DNA of 64,000 nucleotides from CAYQJS01 sp964417895. GTDB taxonomy: Bacteria > Chloroflexota > UBA6077 > SHYK01. The first letter of the stretch is position 1. Every line of letters begins with the position of its first letter. The notes below the pieces were generated by a model. That model worked only from the letters and a program-made list of their open reading frames with translations. It did not search any database and was not told where the DNA came from. The DNA lies in NCBI GenBank assembly GCA_964417895.1, contig CAYQJS010000006.1, forward strand, positions 75,089 to 139,088. Reading direction: 5' to 3'. The position numbers were made by a program, and so were the translations under genes. This document shows positions 17,097-26,142 of the stretch, in pieces.

Positions 17097-18554
17097 TTAC
17101 ACGTTGACGATCACGACGCCCTTCGGCTCCAGGTAGTAATCCAGCGCCTCGGGGCCGTGCTCGCGACCCACCCCGCTCGCCTTGATGCCGCCGAACGGGA
17201 GCTCGTCGTACCCGTAGTGAAGCGAGTTCACCCAGACGTTGCCTGCTTGAAGCTTGTCGATAGCCTTATTGGCGTACAGCATGTTGTGCGTCCAGATCGA
17301 AGCGCCCAGCCCGTAGATCGAGTTGTTGGCTCTCTCAATGGCCTCGTCGATGTCTTTGAACCGAAAGATCGGGAGCGCGGGGCCGAAGCATTCCTCCGTG
17401 CTGATGCGAGCATCCTCTGGCACGTCTGTCAGAAGCGTAGGAAGGTAGTAGAAGCCCTGGTCGAGCTCGCTGCCCGACGGTCGTCCGCCGCCTGCGACCG
17501 TCTTCGCTCCGCGGCTCCGTGCATCCTCGACCTGCTCCTCCACCTCAGCCCGCTGGTACTCCAGATGGAGCGGCCCCATCCGGCTCTCCCTGTTCATTCC
17601 GTTACCGATCGCCTTCTTACTGAGCAGATCCGCAAGTCCGTCGATGAACCGGTCGGCGATGGACTCGTGCAGGAAAAGGCGCTTCACGCCGAGACACATC
17701 TGCCCGCAGTTGAAGAACCGGCCGATGTCGGCCATCTTGATCGCCGCATCGACGTTGGCGTCTTCCATGACGATCATGGGGTCGCTTCCCCCTAGCTCGA
17801 GCGTGACGCGCTTGATCTCACGGCCGGCCACTTCCATGACGTGCCTGCCCACCTCCGTGGAGCCCGTGAACGCGATGCGCCGCACGCGGGGGTGGCGCAG
17901 CAGTGCCTCCCCGACCGTGCTTCCGGCGCCCGTGACAACGTTGACGGCGCCTTTGGGGAGCGACTTCTTTCCATCGGCAAACACCGCCTTCTGGATCTGC
18001 TCAACGCACGCGAGCGTCGCCAGTGGCGTCGTGGAAGCTGGCTTGATGACGATGGTATTCCCGGCGGCCAGCGCGGGCCCCAGCTTCGTGCCCATGAGCG
18101 TCAGGGGAAAGTTCCACGGCACGATGCCCCCGCACACCCCGATAGGCTGGCGGATGACCATCCCGTATGCGCCTTTCTGGGGCAGAGGCACGTGGGCGCC
18201 GCGGACCTTGGAGGCCAGGCCGGCGTAGAACTCGAGGCCGTGCACCAGATGGTGAATTTCGAGATTGGCCTCGAACAGTGTCTTTCCCTGCTCCTGCGTC
18301 AAGAGCTGGGCGATCTCGCCGCCTCGCTGGCGAATCAGCTCGCAGGCTGAGAGCAGCGCCTTCCCTCGGTCTTCCGCTGTCGTGTCTGCCCACTCCTTGA
18401 ATGCCTCCTCCGCGGCATCCACCGCGCGCTCGACATCCTGGGCCGTCCCCGCGGGCACACTGTCAACCACCTGGCCGGTGGCGGGGTTGCGCACCTCGTA
18501 CGTGTCTTTGCTCGCGGAACCGACTTGCTCGCCGCGGATCAGCATTTTGGCCAT
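17097..18554 (-). CDS. NAD(P)-dependent aldehyde dehydrogenase
   Basis: Oxidises an aldehyde to the carboxylate; 485 residues, the ALDH superfamily length. The cofactor-binding and catalytic elements are complete: PWNFPLTLMGTKLGPALAAGN, IKPASTTPLAT, FTGSTEVGRHVM, the general-base Glu in TLELGGSDP and the nucleophile Cys of NCGQMCLG near residue 286. LPFGGIKASGVGREHG closes the protein. It is most like succinate-semialdehyde or benzaldehyde-type dehydrogenases, but the substrate cannot be assigned. It is convergent with the lipoprotein gene, and the repeat-bearing spacer separates it from PaaX. Confidence 0.92.
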   Translation of the reverse strand: MAKMLIRGEQVGSASKDTYEVRNPATGQVVDSVPAGTAQDVERAVDAAEEAFKEWADTTAEDRGKALLSACELIRQRGGEIAQLLTQEQGKTLFEANLEIHHLVHGLEFYAGLASKVRGAHVPLPQKGAYGMVIRQPIGVCGGIVPWNFPLTLMGTKLGPALAAGNTIVIKPASTTPLATLACVEQIQKAVFADGKKSLPKGAVNVVTGAGSTVGEALLRHPRVRRIAFTGSTEVGRHVMEVAGREIKRVTLELGGSDPMIVMEDANVDAAIKMADIGRFFNCGQMCLGVKRLFLHESIADRFIDGLADLLSKKAIGNGMNRESRMGPLHLEYQRAEVEEQVEDARSRGAKTVAGGGRPSGSELDQGFYYLPTLLTDVPEDARISTEECFGPALPIFRFKDIDEAIERANNSIYGLGASIWTHNMLYANKAIDKLQAGNVWVNSLHYGYDELPFGGIKASGVGREHGPEALDYYLEPKGVVIVNV

Positions 18555-18586
18555 AAATCGAACCCCCTGCAGGTCATGTCATGCCG

Positions 18587-18691
18587 AGATCATGTCATGC
18601 TGAGCGGCAGCGAAGCATCTGACGGCAGATCCCTTCGGCAAGCTCAGGGCAGGCTCTTCGCCTGCGGCTCAGGATGACAGCCACGGAATCG
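18587..18691. repeat. Dispersed palindromic repeat (CTGAGC..CTTCGGCAAGCTCAGG type)
   Basis: The unit begins TCATGCTGAGCGGCAGCGAAG and ends GGCTCAGGATGACAG in inverted orientation, with CCCTTCGGCAAGCTCAGGGC between. One reading frame through it gives the CPELAEG peptide common to such elements. Related copies lie at 21860-21913, 42186-42236 and 49806-49845. Confidence 0.75.
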
Positions 18692-18735
18692 GGTTGACGC
18701 CGTTGTGGGCGAGACGATACCCTCACCTGTAGCGT

Positions 18736-19671
18736 GTGAGAACCGCTACAGCGAGAAATGACATATCGAGGCCAAGCCGCGAGATGGTCCGCCCCCAGGC
18801 GATGATGTTCACGCTCTTCGGCGACTACATTATGCATCGTGGCGGAGAGGTGTGGGTCGGCAGCCTGATCAAGATCGCGGCCGAGTTCGGCCTGTCCCAG
18901 CAGGCGGTGCGATCGGCGCTGTCCCGTATGAGCCAGAAGGGCTGGCTCAGGGCGCGACGCATCGGGAACCGCCCATACTATGGACCGACGGCCCGCACCA
19001 GGCGCCTGCTGGAGGAGGGCGAACGCCGCATCTTCGTCCGACGATCCGGGCCCTGGGATGGGGAGTGGCATCTCCTGGTGTATTCGATACCGGAGCGAAA
19101 GCGCGAGATTCGGGCCGAGCTGCGCAAGCAGCTCGCGTGGCTGGGTTACGCCCCGCTGAGCAGCGGATCATGGATCTGCCCGCACGACGTCCGGGCGGAT
19201 CTCGACGCGGTCATCCAACGGTTGGGGATCGAGGGCTTCGTCGAGGCCTTCTGCGCGACGCACGACGGCCACTCCACCGATCGGGACCTCGCGGCGCGCT
19301 GCTGGGACCTCGATGGCATCAATCGACGCTATGAAGCGTTCCTCACGAGGTACCAGCCCACCTTGGCCGCATTCAAGCGCCGGAGCAACGTTTCGGACAA
19401 TGAGTGCTTCGTCGAGAGGTTCCTGCTGATTCACGAATACCGAAAGTTTTTCTTTATCGACCCGGAGCTGCCACCAGAGCTGCTTCCCGACGTGTGGCGC
19501 GGATCGGAGGCGAGGGAGTTGTTCCACGCCTTCCACGGCCGTCTCGCCGAAGGGGCGAATCGGTATTTCGATTCTGTGTTCGAGGCCCCAGCCCAACGAC
19601 GGCGGCGTTCGGTCTCAGTGCAAGCCCCCGCCGCGGTGCCGACGTGCGTGCCCGCAAACGGAACGAGGTGA
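18736..19671 (+). CDS. paaX: PaaX-family transcriptional regulator
   Basis: PaaX represses phenylacetate-catabolism genes and is released by phenylacetyl-CoA. The protein is 311 residues from GTG at 18736; ATG at 18784 is an alternative and gives 295. The N-terminal winged helix-turn-helix reads RPQAMMFTLFGDYIMHRGGEVWVGSLIKI in parts, with the recognition helix QQAVRSALSRMSQKGWL. The middle domain has DGEWHLLVYSIPE and RAELRKQLAWLGYAPLSSGSW. The C-terminal PaaX domain ends in EARELFHAFHGRLAEGANRYF. It stands at the head of a co-directional run with crotonases and a PaaA-like gene, its likely targets. Confidence 0.85.
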   Translation: MRTATARNDISRPSREMVRPQAMMFTLFGDYIMHRGGEVWVGSLIKIAAEFGLSQQAVRSALSRMSQKGWLRARRIGNRPYYGPTARTRRLLEEGERRIFVRRSGPWDGEWHLLVYSIPERKREIRAELRKQLAWLGYAPLSSGSWICPHDVRADLDAVIQRLGIEGFVEAFCATHDGHSTDRDLAARCWDLDGINRRYEAFLTRYQPTLAAFKRRSNVSDNECFVERFLLIHEYRKFFFIDPELPPELLPDVWRGSEARELFHAFHGRLAEGANRYFDSVFEAPAQRRRRSVSVQAPAAVPTCVPANGTR

Positions 19672-19727
19672 AATATCGGGATGCCAGGCCGCCGAGAGAA
19701 TGCTGAGGAATCTGGGAGGAAGTGAGA

Positions 19728-20501
19728 ATGGCCGTCACTCTGGAGCGCGACAACGGCGTTGGGATCATCAAGCTGAACAACCCACCGGTGAATGCATATG
19801 ACCATGCCGTGATGAAGGAGCTGGATGGCGCGATCTACGAGATCCGCTTCGATCCCGGCATCAGGGCAGTGGTCGTCGGAAGCGACATCCCCCGCTTCTT
19901 CTCGGCTGGGGCGAACGTTGCCGCCCTCAAGGAAAGTAGCGCGTACCAGCGGGCGGCGTTCGATCTGCACGCGCACGAGGTGCTAGCCAAGCTCGAGCGC
20001 ACCCCGAAGATCATCGTCGCCGCCATCTCCGGCCACTGCCTGGGAGGTGGCCTGGAGATCGCCCTGGCCTGCGACATCCGCTTCATGACCGATGCGGACG
20101 CACGCATCGGCCTGACTGAGGCCAATCTCGGCGTGATTCCTGGAACGGGTGGCACGCAGCGGTTGCCACGGCTGATCGGGCTGTCGCGGGCCATCGACCT
20201 GATGGTCACGGGCGCAGCCATCGGCCCGCAACAGGCGCTGGAGCTGGGCATCGTGAACCGCCTCTTCCCAGCAGATGAGCTGTGGACCGAGACGATGGCC
20301 TACGCTCAAAAGCTGGCCAATGGGCCGGCCTTCGCGGTCGGGGCGATCAAGCTCGCGGCCGTGCAGGGCGCGGAGCTGCCGATGGATGGAGCGCTGCTCC
20401 TCGAGCGTGAGCTACTGAATCGCGTCTTCGCCAGCGACGATGCAGCGGAGGGTATGGCGGCGTTCCTGGAGAAGCGCCAGCCAGCCTACAAGGGCGAGTG
20501 A
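19728..20501 (+). CDS. Enoyl-CoA hydratase / isomerase family protein
   Basis: Crotonase-fold enzyme of 257 residues that hydrates trans-2-enoyl-CoA in beta-oxidation-type pathways. The ATG at 19728 follows GGGAGGA by about 8 bases. The oxyanion-hole element is FFSAGANVAALK. Both catalytic Glu positions are present: GHCLGGGLEIALACD and GLTEANLGVIPGTGGTQRL. This supports hydratase rather than isomerase-only chemistry. It is the first enzyme gene after PaaX, with another crotonase 39 bases downstream. Confidence 0.9.
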   Translation: MAVTLERDNGVGIIKLNNPPVNAYDHAVMKELDGAIYEIRFDPGIRAVVVGSDIPRFFSAGANVAALKESSAYQRAAFDLHAHEVLAKLERTPKIIVAAISGHCLGGGLEIALACDIRFMTDADARIGLTEANLGVIPGTGGTQRLPRLIGLSRAIDLMVTGAAIGPQQALELGIVNRLFPADELWTETMAYAQKLANGPAFAVGAIKLAAVQGAELPMDGALLLERELLNRVFASDDAAEGMAAFLEKRQPAYKGE

Positions 20502-20540
20502 GCGAGCCGTGAGGCGCAAGCGAGCCTGGAGGGATGAGGG

Positions 20541-21374
20541 GTGAGCCGCGGGGGCAACGAGAAGCCCGGCCGGAGCTCGGGCCCCCGCGGCCCCTCACGC
20601 CCCATCGCTCATGGCTCGCGCCTTCTAACTTCGTTCGATGGCCAGGTGGCGTTCATCACGCTCGCCCACCCTCCCGTCAACGTGATCGATTTCGAGATGA
20701 TCGACCAGATGACCGAGGCCCTGGCATCCGTGCGAAGCGAGCCCCGCCTGTGCGCCGTCGTCTTCCAGGCGCGTGGACCCGTCTTTTCGGCGGGAGTCGA
20801 CGTGGGCTCGCATTTGCCGGAGACGGTCGAGCGAATGATCCACAGCTTCCATGGGGTGTTCCAACTCCTCGACGAGATGGCGGTGCCAACGGTCGCCCTG
20901 GTGCGCAGCCCCTGCCTCGGGGGCGCCTGCGAGCTCGCCGGTTATCTCGACGTGGTCCTGGCGACCGAGGGTGCCAGCTTTGGACTGCCGGAGATTAAGC
21001 TCGGAGTGTTTCCGCCCATTGCAGCAGCTCTGTTCCCACAGCGCCTCGCCCACCACGATGCCATGGGCTTGCTCCTCACCGGCGAATCCGTGAGTGCAAC
21101 CGAAGCCGCGCGCATCGGCCTGGTCAGCAAGGTGGTTTCCGAGGCCGATGCTGACGCCGAGCTGCGGGGGGTTCTCGACAGTCTCCGCTCCAAGAGCGCC
21201 GCGGCTTTGCGGATGGTCAAGACCGCGACGCTGCGGGCGCGGCGGGCCAGCTTTCGCGAGCTTGTGGCCCCGTCGGAGGAGGTCTATCTGACACAGCTGA
21301 TGGCGACCAGCGATTCAGTGGAGGGCTTGCAGTCTTTCCTCGACAAACGCCCGCCCGTGTGGCGGCACGCGTGA
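20541..21374 (+). CDS. Enoyl-CoA hydratase family protein, possibly cyclohexa-1,5-diene-carbonyl-CoA hydratase-like
   Basis: A second crotonase, 277 residues from GTG at 20541 (GGAGGG 7 bases upstream). The first 25 residues are low complexity and probably disordered. Motifs: FSAGVDVGSHLPETVERM, SPCLGGACELAGYLD and FGLPEIKLGVFPPIAAALFP, so both Glu positions are retained. The FSAGVDVGSHLPE and GVFPP patterns recall dienoyl-CoA hydratases of anaerobic benzoyl-CoA degradation, but that assignment is tentative. It shares only moderate similarity with the neighbouring crotonase, so this is not a recent duplication. Confidence 0.85.
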   Translation: MSRGGNEKPGRSSGPRGPSRPIAHGSRLLTSFDGQVAFITLAHPPVNVIDFEMIDQMTEALASVRSEPRLCAVVFQARGPVFSAGVDVGSHLPETVERMIHSFHGVFQLLDEMAVPTVALVRSPCLGGACELAGYLDVVLATEGASFGLPEIKLGVFPPIAAALFPQRLAHHDAMGLLLTGESVSATEAARIGLVSKVVSEADADAELRGVLDSLRSKSAAALRMVKTATLRARRASFRELVAPSEEVYLTQLMATSDSVEGLQSFLDKRPPVWRHA

Positions 21375-21490
21375 TTCGGTGGCGCAGAGATCGCCCCTTG
21401 TGGCAACCTCAACATGTGGCGCGAGCAGAGCTTGACATCATCTTGCGCATGACCCGGGTGTGGGTCTGGACGATATAACGGAGGGGCGCG

Positions 21491-21835
21491 GTGGCCCGTG
21501 GCAAACCGATAGAAAAGTGCCTTGTCTGCACGAACGTTGATTGCGCGTCGCGCGGGTCGCTGGCTTTGCTCGCGGGGCTCAAGGAGCAACTCGCCGCGGC
21601 TGGGAGCCCGGTCGATGTCAAGTCATACCTGTGCTTCGGTGCGTGCCAGGATGGGCCGAACCTTGTGCTCTATCCCGAGGGCACCTGGTACATGGGAGTC
21701 AAGGAAGCTGACCTGCCGGAGATCGAGGCGCACGTCCTCGGCGGCGAGCCAGTCAAGCGTCTCACTGAGCGTGTTGATCCAGCCCTCCGTGATCTCATCC
21801 TGGAGATCCTCGAGTCCGGAATGGTCGAAATTTAG
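21491..21835 (+). CDS. Thioredoxin-like [2Fe-2S] ferredoxin (NuoE C-terminal-domain type)
   Basis: Encodes 114 residues from GTG at 21491, preceded by GGAGGGGCG. Cysteines at 10, 13, 18, 48 and 52 include the four needed for a thioredoxin-fold [2Fe-2S] cluster (C10/C18 and C48-x3-C52, with GACQDGPN after the last). It lacks the N-terminal helical domain of full-length NuoE. The NuoF-like flavoprotein that follows is its natural partner, as in NuoEF, HoxEF and HndAC modules, where it relays electrons one at a time. Confidence 0.82.
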   Translation: MARGKPIEKCLVCTNVDCASRGSLALLAGLKEQLAAAGSPVDVKSYLCFGACQDGPNLVLYPEGTWYMGVKEADLPEIEAHVLGGEPVKRLTERVDPALRDLILEILESGMVEI

Positions 21836-21859
21836 GGACTGCTGAAAAGGTCGGATTCC

Positions 21860-21913
21860 GCTCATCGTGAGCCTGTCGAACCATAGGGGCCCTTCGACAA
21901 GCTCAGGGTGAGC
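21860..21913. repeat. Dispersed palindromic repeat (21-base imperfect inverted arms)
   Basis: GCTCATCGTGAGCCTGTCGAA (21860-21880, written here in two halves: GCTCATCGTG / AGCCTGTCGAA) is the near-exact inverse of TTCGACAAGC / TCAGGGTGAGC at 21893-21913, with three mismatches and a 12-base loop. It fills the spacer between the [2Fe-2S] gene and the NuoF-like gene. Confidence 0.8.
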
Positions 21914-21944
21914 GGGTTCTTAAGCAGCCTGCCTGTGCGGGGAG

Positions 21945-23240
21945 ATGCACGTGGAGCCGATCGTGCTCACCAAGGGTCGAGATGCCGGCCCCCAATCCTT
22001 CGACGAGTATCTTGCTGAGGGTGGGTACCAGGCCCTGGAGAGCGCGCGTGCGAGGCCACCTGGCGACGTGCTGGACGCCATCGTCGCATCCGGCTTGCGC
22101 GGTCGAGGTGGAGCCTGCTTCCCGACCGGGCAGAAGTGGTCCTTCGCCGCCGCCGAGGCCGACCCGGAGAGGTACGTGGTGGCCAATGGAGGCGAGGACG
22201 AGCCTGGGAGCCTGAAGGATCGCGTTGTCATGGAGAACTACCCGCACAAGCTTCTGGAGGGGGCGCTCCTTGCCGCCCACGCCATCGGCGCCCGGGAGGT
22301 GGTGCTCTACGTCAATTCGCTGTACGCGGACGCGATCCACCGGCTCGACGACGCCATCCGAGAGGCGACAGAGGCGGGGTATCTCGCTGGCGGCCGGGCG
22401 GGTTCTGCTGTCGGGGCGCGGATTCATCCGGCCAGCCAGGAATACGTGGCTGGTGAAGATACCGCTGCCCTTGAGGCGATCGAGGGGAAGAAGCCGCTGC
22501 CCCGCCAGAAGCCGCCGTTTCCCACCGGCGCCGGGCTGTTCGGCAAACCAACAGTGGTGAACAATGTCGAGACCTTCGCCTACGTTCCCGCCATCGTCCG
22601 AAAGGGCCCGGACTGGTTCCGAAGCCAGGGCACAGCGGACAACCCGGGGACCATGCTGTTCACGCTTCCGGCCAACGTCCGAAGGTCGGGCGTACTGGAG
22701 CTGCCGGTCGGCACATCTCTCCGCGAGCTCATCGAGGAGCACGGGGGCGGTGTTGCCAGCGGTAAGGCTATCCGCGGCGTGCTGCCGGGCGGCCCCTCCA
22801 GTGGATTCCTCATGGGCACCGACCTTGATGTCGCGATGGACCGGGAGCCGCTGACCGCCAAAGGCTCTGCCCTCGGCTGTGGCGTGCTGCGAATCGTGGA
22901 GGAAGGCCAGTGCGTCGTCGAGGTGGTCGATGAGATCGCGCGATTTTTCGCCCGGGAGTCCTGCGGGCAGTGCCCCGCCTGTGTGATGGAGACGAGCAAC
23001 CTCGGAAAGATCATCGAACAGGTCCAGAAAGGGGCCGGGACAGCTCAGATGCTGGAGCAGATCCCAAAACTGGGCGCCTTTGCGCGGGGCAAGGGGTTCT
23101 GCAGCCTGATCTCGATGCCGATTCCGCCGCTCACCTCGGCCCTGAGGCTCTTCCCGGATGACTTCAGCTACCACATCGAACACCACTCGTGCCCCTTCCC
23201 CCGACCCCTGATCCCCGACCCCGCAGCCGGAGGCTGCTAG
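21945..23240 (+). CDS. NuoF-like NADH-binding flavoprotein (51 kDa subunit family)
   Basis: A 431-residue homologue of the FMN- and NADH-binding subunit of complex I and of soluble hydrogenases. The nucleotide/FMN region is GLRGRGGACFPTGQKWSF with VANGGEDEPGSLKDR, and NVETFAYVPAI is recognisable. The N3-type [4Fe-4S] ligands are ESCGQCPACVMETSNL plus a later Cys in GKGFCSLIS. The normal NADEGEPGTFKDR reads NGGEDEPGSLKDR, a divergent subgroup. ATG at 21945 abuts GGGGAG; GTG at 21951 has better spacing. The final residues (HHSCPFPRPLIPDPAAGGC) are unusual. With the preceding gene it forms an NADH-oxidising pair, not a complex I operon. Confidence 0.85.
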   Translation: MHVEPIVLTKGRDAGPQSFDEYLAEGGYQALESARARPPGDVLDAIVASGLRGRGGACFPTGQKWSFAAAEADPERYVVANGGEDEPGSLKDRVVMENYPHKLLEGALLAAHAIGAREVVLYVNSLYADAIHRLDDAIREATEAGYLAGGRAGSAVGARIHPASQEYVAGEDTAALEAIEGKKPLPRQKPPFPTGAGLFGKPTVVNNVETFAYVPAIVRKGPDWFRSQGTADNPGTMLFTLPANVRRSGVLELPVGTSLRELIEEHGGGVASGKAIRGVLPGGPSSGFLMGTDLDVAMDREPLTAKGSALGCGVLRIVEEGQCVVEVVDEIARFFARESCGQCPACVMETSNLGKIIEQVQKGAGTAQMLEQIPKLGAFARGKGFCSLISMPIPPLTSALRLFPDDFSYHIEHHSCPFPRPLIPDPAAGGC

Positions 23241-25280
23241 GTGCCCGCGACTCAGATCGCGTACCTGGGGATCCCGGGGCAATTGGTGCTGCTTTTGGCC
23301 ATCGTCGTCGCCACGGGCCTCTTCCTCCGCGATGCGTTCCGCCTCTACCGCCTGGTCCTCCTCGGCCGCCCAGCTCCCCGCGCCGACCAGCCGTTGGAGC
23401 GCACGCGCGGGTGGCTGGTGCACGTGCTGGGGCAGGGACGGCTTCTGACTCGTACCTACCCCGGGGTCATGCACGCGCTCATCTTCTGGGGTTTCATCGT
23501 CATCACGCTCAGCACCGTCGAGCATTTCGGGCGGGCGCTCTGGGCCGAGTTCCGCCTCCCCGGGTTGAGCGGCGGTGCCCCCTTCCTCGTCGCGGTTGAC
23601 GCGTTCCAGCTCTTCGTGCTGGTCGGGATTGGCATGGCTCTCTACCGGCGGGTTGCCGTGAAGCCCTGGTACCTCAATCTTAGCGGCGACGCGATCATCA
23701 TTCTCAGCTTGATTACGACGCTCATGGTGAGCGCGTTCCTGGCCGAGGGCTTCTTGATCGCCGCGAACCCACGGCCCGACGTTCGGTGGTCGTTCGTAGG
23801 CTGGACCCTCGCCGGGTGGTTCGCTCCGTTCGGGTTCGATGCCAACCTGGCTGCGCACCGATGGACGTGGTGGGTGCACGTTCTCACGGTGCTCGGGTTC
23901 CTGGCCTACCTGCCGCACTCGAAGCACCTGCACATCGTCACAGCGCCCTTCAACGTGTGGCTCCGGAACCTGGCGCCGAAAGGGCGGCTCCGATATCTCG
24001 ACGTCGAGGAGGCCATCGAGCAGGAAAAACCGCTGGGGGCCTCGGAGCTCACCCACCTGACGTGGAAGGACTTGCTGGATACCTACACGTGCACCGAGTG
24101 CGGCCGCTGCACCAGCGTCTGTCCTGCCAGTATCAGCAATAAGCCGCTCTCCCCAAAGGACCTCATACTCGACTTGCGTCACCACCTGCTGGAGCGCGGG
24201 CCCGGGCTATTGGCGAGCGCCGGTAGCCAGCCGGCGGCCGCTGCGACTCATACAGACGGGCTCGCAATGGTGGGGGAGGTGATCACCGACGAAGTGCTGT
24301 GGGACTGCACCACGTGCGGCGCGTGCGTCGACGCGTGCCCCGTCTTCATCGACCATGTCGCGAAAATCGTCGACATGCGGCGCCATCTCGTGATGGGCGA
24401 GAGTCGCTTCGGAAAGGACCTGCAGGGCCTGTTCGAGAACCTCGAGCAGACGGGCAACCCCTGGCGCTTCCCCCGCGCGCGCCGGGCGGATTGGGCAGCC
24501 GACCTCGGCATCCCCACGCTGGCTGAAGCGCCCGACGCGGACGTTCTGTACTGGGTGGGGTGCTTCGGAAGCTACGACGACCGGAGCAAGAAGGTGGCAC
24601 GTGCCCTCTCGGGCCTCATGCAGCAAGCTGGGGTCAAGTTCGCCATCCTCGGCCAGGCGGAGACGTGCAGCGGCGACCCCGCGCGGCGCACGGGCAACGA
24701 GTACCTTTACCAGCTCTTCGCGCGAGAGAACGTTGAGACGCTCAACGCCGCGTCCGAGGCCGGAATCACAACCATCGTGACTGCCTGTCCCCACTGCTTT
24801 AACACCATCTCGCAAGAATACCCTCAGTTCGGCGGCAGCTACCGGGTGCTGCACCATACTCAGCTCCTCGCCGAGCTGATCGAGCAGGGCAAGCTGCGGC
24901 CGAATCAGGCGCGCGACGAGGCGATCGCCTACCACGATCCCTGCTACCTGGGCCGCTACCACGATACGTACGAAGAGCCACGGCGCGTCCTCACGGCCAT
25001 CCCCGGAGTCGAGCTCCGCGAGATCCAGCCATGTCGGCAGAACGCTATGTGCTGTGGCGCCGGAGGCGGACACGCCTTCATGGATGAGACCAGAGGCCGC
25101 CGCATCAACCACATCCGGCTGGAGCAAACGATGGCGAGCGGCCCCGACTCGATCGCCACCGCCTGCCCCTACTGCCTTATGATGTTCGAGGATGCAACCG
25201 GAGCGAAGGGCGTTGCCGATACGCTGCCGGTCCGGGATGTGGCCGAATTGGTCGAGGCGTCGACGAGGACCCAGGACTGA
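23241..25280 (+). CDS. EtfD-like membrane Fe-S oxidoreductase (ETF:menaquinone oxidoreductase family)
   Basis: A 679-residue fusion. Residues 1-235 hold about five transmembrane helices of the NarI/HdrE type with His pairs (MHALIFWGF, LPHSKHLHI) suited to haem b. Two [4Fe-4S] motifs follow: C284-TECGRCTSVCP and C356-TTCGACVDACP. Two CCG (HdrB-like) domains come last, with CFGSYDDRSKK, TACPHCFNTI, YHDPCYLGRY and AMCCGAGGGH. This architecture matches EtfD/EMO proteins that pass electrons from EtfAB to menaquinone. etfB and etfA lie downstream in the same direction. GTG at 23241 starts immediately after the NuoF-like stop. Confidence 0.87.
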   Translation: MPATQIAYLGIPGQLVLLLAIVVATGLFLRDAFRLYRLVLLGRPAPRADQPLERTRGWLVHVLGQGRLLTRTYPGVMHALIFWGFIVITLSTVEHFGRALWAEFRLPGLSGGAPFLVAVDAFQLFVLVGIGMALYRRVAVKPWYLNLSGDAIIILSLITTLMVSAFLAEGFLIAANPRPDVRWSFVGWTLAGWFAPFGFDANLAAHRWTWWVHVLTVLGFLAYLPHSKHLHIVTAPFNVWLRNLAPKGRLRYLDVEEAIEQEKPLGASELTHLTWKDLLDTYTCTECGRCTSVCPASISNKPLSPKDLILDLRHHLLERGPGLLASAGSQPAAAATHTDGLAMVGEVITDEVLWDCTTCGACVDACPVFIDHVAKIVDMRRHLVMGESRFGKDLQGLFENLEQTGNPWRFPRARRADWAADLGIPTLAEAPDADVLYWVGCFGSYDDRSKKVARALSGLMQQAGVKFAILGQAETCSGDPARRTGNEYLYQLFARENVETLNAASEAGITTIVTACPHCFNTISQEYPQFGGSYRVLHHTQLLAELIEQGKLRPNQARDEAIAYHDPCYLGRYHDTYEEPRRVLTAIPGVELREIQPCRQNAMCCGAGGGHAFMDETRGRRINHIRLEQTMASGPDSIATACPYCLMMFEDATGAKGVADTLPVRDVAELVEASTRTQD

Positions 25281-25292
25281 GGACTCAGTCCT
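25273..25292 (+). other. Perfect 9-base-pair hairpin at the end of the EtfD-like gene
   Basis: AGGACTGAG (25273-25281) and CTCAGTCCT (25284-25292) are exact inverses around a 2-base centre and overlap the stop codon. There is no T run after it, so it may be an mRNA processing or stability element rather than an intrinsic terminator. Confidence 0.5.
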
Positions 25293-25311
25293 CGTCCGAT
25301 GTGCCGTTTTC

Positions 25312-25341
25312 CTGACGGCCGCTTGTGTAGTGAGATATACT
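25312..25341 (+). promoter_or_regulatory. Possible promoter of the PaaA-like gene
   Basis: CTGACG (25312-25317) and TATACT (25336-25341) with an 18-base spacer, about 42 bases upstream of the PaaA-like start. It could drive the PaaA-like, small-protein, etfB, etfA segment separately from the genes upstream. Confidence 0.45.
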
Positions 25342-25382
25342 TCGGGTACGATTCGCAACCGGGAGGACCGAGGAGGTGGCGA

Positions 25383-26108
25383 ATGTCTGAACGTTACGAC
25401 CAGAAGGTAGACCTGGAAGACTTTGACAAGCAGGACCCCGAGTACAAAGACCTGCTGAGCCGCATCATCACGATCCAGGCCGACTGTGAGATCGGGGGGC
25501 CGCACCTGTACGTGGAGCACATCCTGCCGGCGGCGCCTTCACGCGCCATGGGGCTCGTCGTGGCGAGGACCGCCGCCGAGGAGATCGATCATTTTCGCAA
25601 GATGGCCTTGCTGGCTGGCCAGATTGGCACTGACGTCTCTCATACTCTGCAGTGGCCCAATGAGAAGCGCTACGTAGAGGCTTTTCGCACCCACATCACG
25701 ACGTGGGAAGACTTCGCCGTGTTCGGTTTCCTCGTGGATCGCGTTGGGCAGTACCAGCTCGAGGAGTTCCTGGGCTGCAGCTACCAGCCTCTCGACCGCG
25801 CTGTGCGGACGATGCTCCCCGAGGAGGAGGGACACATCGAGTTCGGTACCACGACGACAGGGGAGTTGGCCGCCAAAGGGGGCGATCAGAAGCAGCGCAT
25901 TCAGCGATCGGTGAACTACTGGTACGCGAAGGCCCTCGACATGTTCGGGAACTCGAATTCCTGGCGCTCAGAGCGGTTTCGCTACTGGGGCATCAAGCGG
26001 CGGTCCAATGCACAGGCTCGTGAGGACTATATGGGCGTCGTCGTTCCACTCATGCGGCAGATGGGCCTCGAGGTGCCGGACCCACAGGCGAACCGGTTGT
26101 ACGTCTAG
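25383..26108 (+). CDS. PaaA/PaaC-like ferritin-fold di-iron protein (phenylacetic acid catabolic family)
   Basis: A 241-residue all-helical protein related to the catalytic subunits of 1,2-phenylacetyl-CoA epoxidase (PF05138). The ATG at 25383 has AGGAGGTGG just upstream. The carboxylate-bridged di-iron ligand set appears complete: Glu in QADCEIGGPH, ExxH in AAEEIDHFRKM, Glu in YQLEEFLG, ExxH in PEEEGHIEFG. It is shorter than PaaA (about 310), and no paaB, paaC, paaD or paaE is present. It is flanked instead by an EtfD-like protein, a 65-residue partner and EtfBA. An oxygenase or a non-oxygenase di-iron role are both possible. Confidence 0.8.
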   Translation: MSERYDQKVDLEDFDKQDPEYKDLLSRIITIQADCEIGGPHLYVEHILPAAPSRAMGLVVARTAAEEIDHFRKMALLAGQIGTDVSHTLQWPNEKRYVEAFRTHITTWEDFAVFGFLVDRVGQYQLEEFLGCSYQPLDRAVRTMLPEEEGHIEFGTTTTGELAAKGGDQKQRIQRSVNYWYAKALDMFGNSNSWRSERFRYWGIKRRSNAQAREDYMGVVVPLMRQMGLEVPDPQANRLYV

Positions 26109-26142
26109 CGCCTGCCACCGCAACACGTACTTGGAGCAGAGC

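Noticed and set aside
21432..21479. TTGACA (21432) with TATAAC (21474) as a promoter for the [2Fe-2S] gene
   Set aside because: The hexamers are 36 bases apart, too far for a sigma-70 promoter, and neither has a good partner at 16-18 bases.
21903..24185. 760-codon open frame on the minus strand
   Set aside because: Antisense shadow of the NuoF-like and EtfD-like genes, which have clear cofactor motifs; the minus-strand protein shows no family pattern.
21945..25280. Part of a complex I (nuo) operon
   Set aside because: Only a NuoF-like and a short NuoE-like protein are present; the next gene is EtfD-like, and no other nuo subunits occur in the window.
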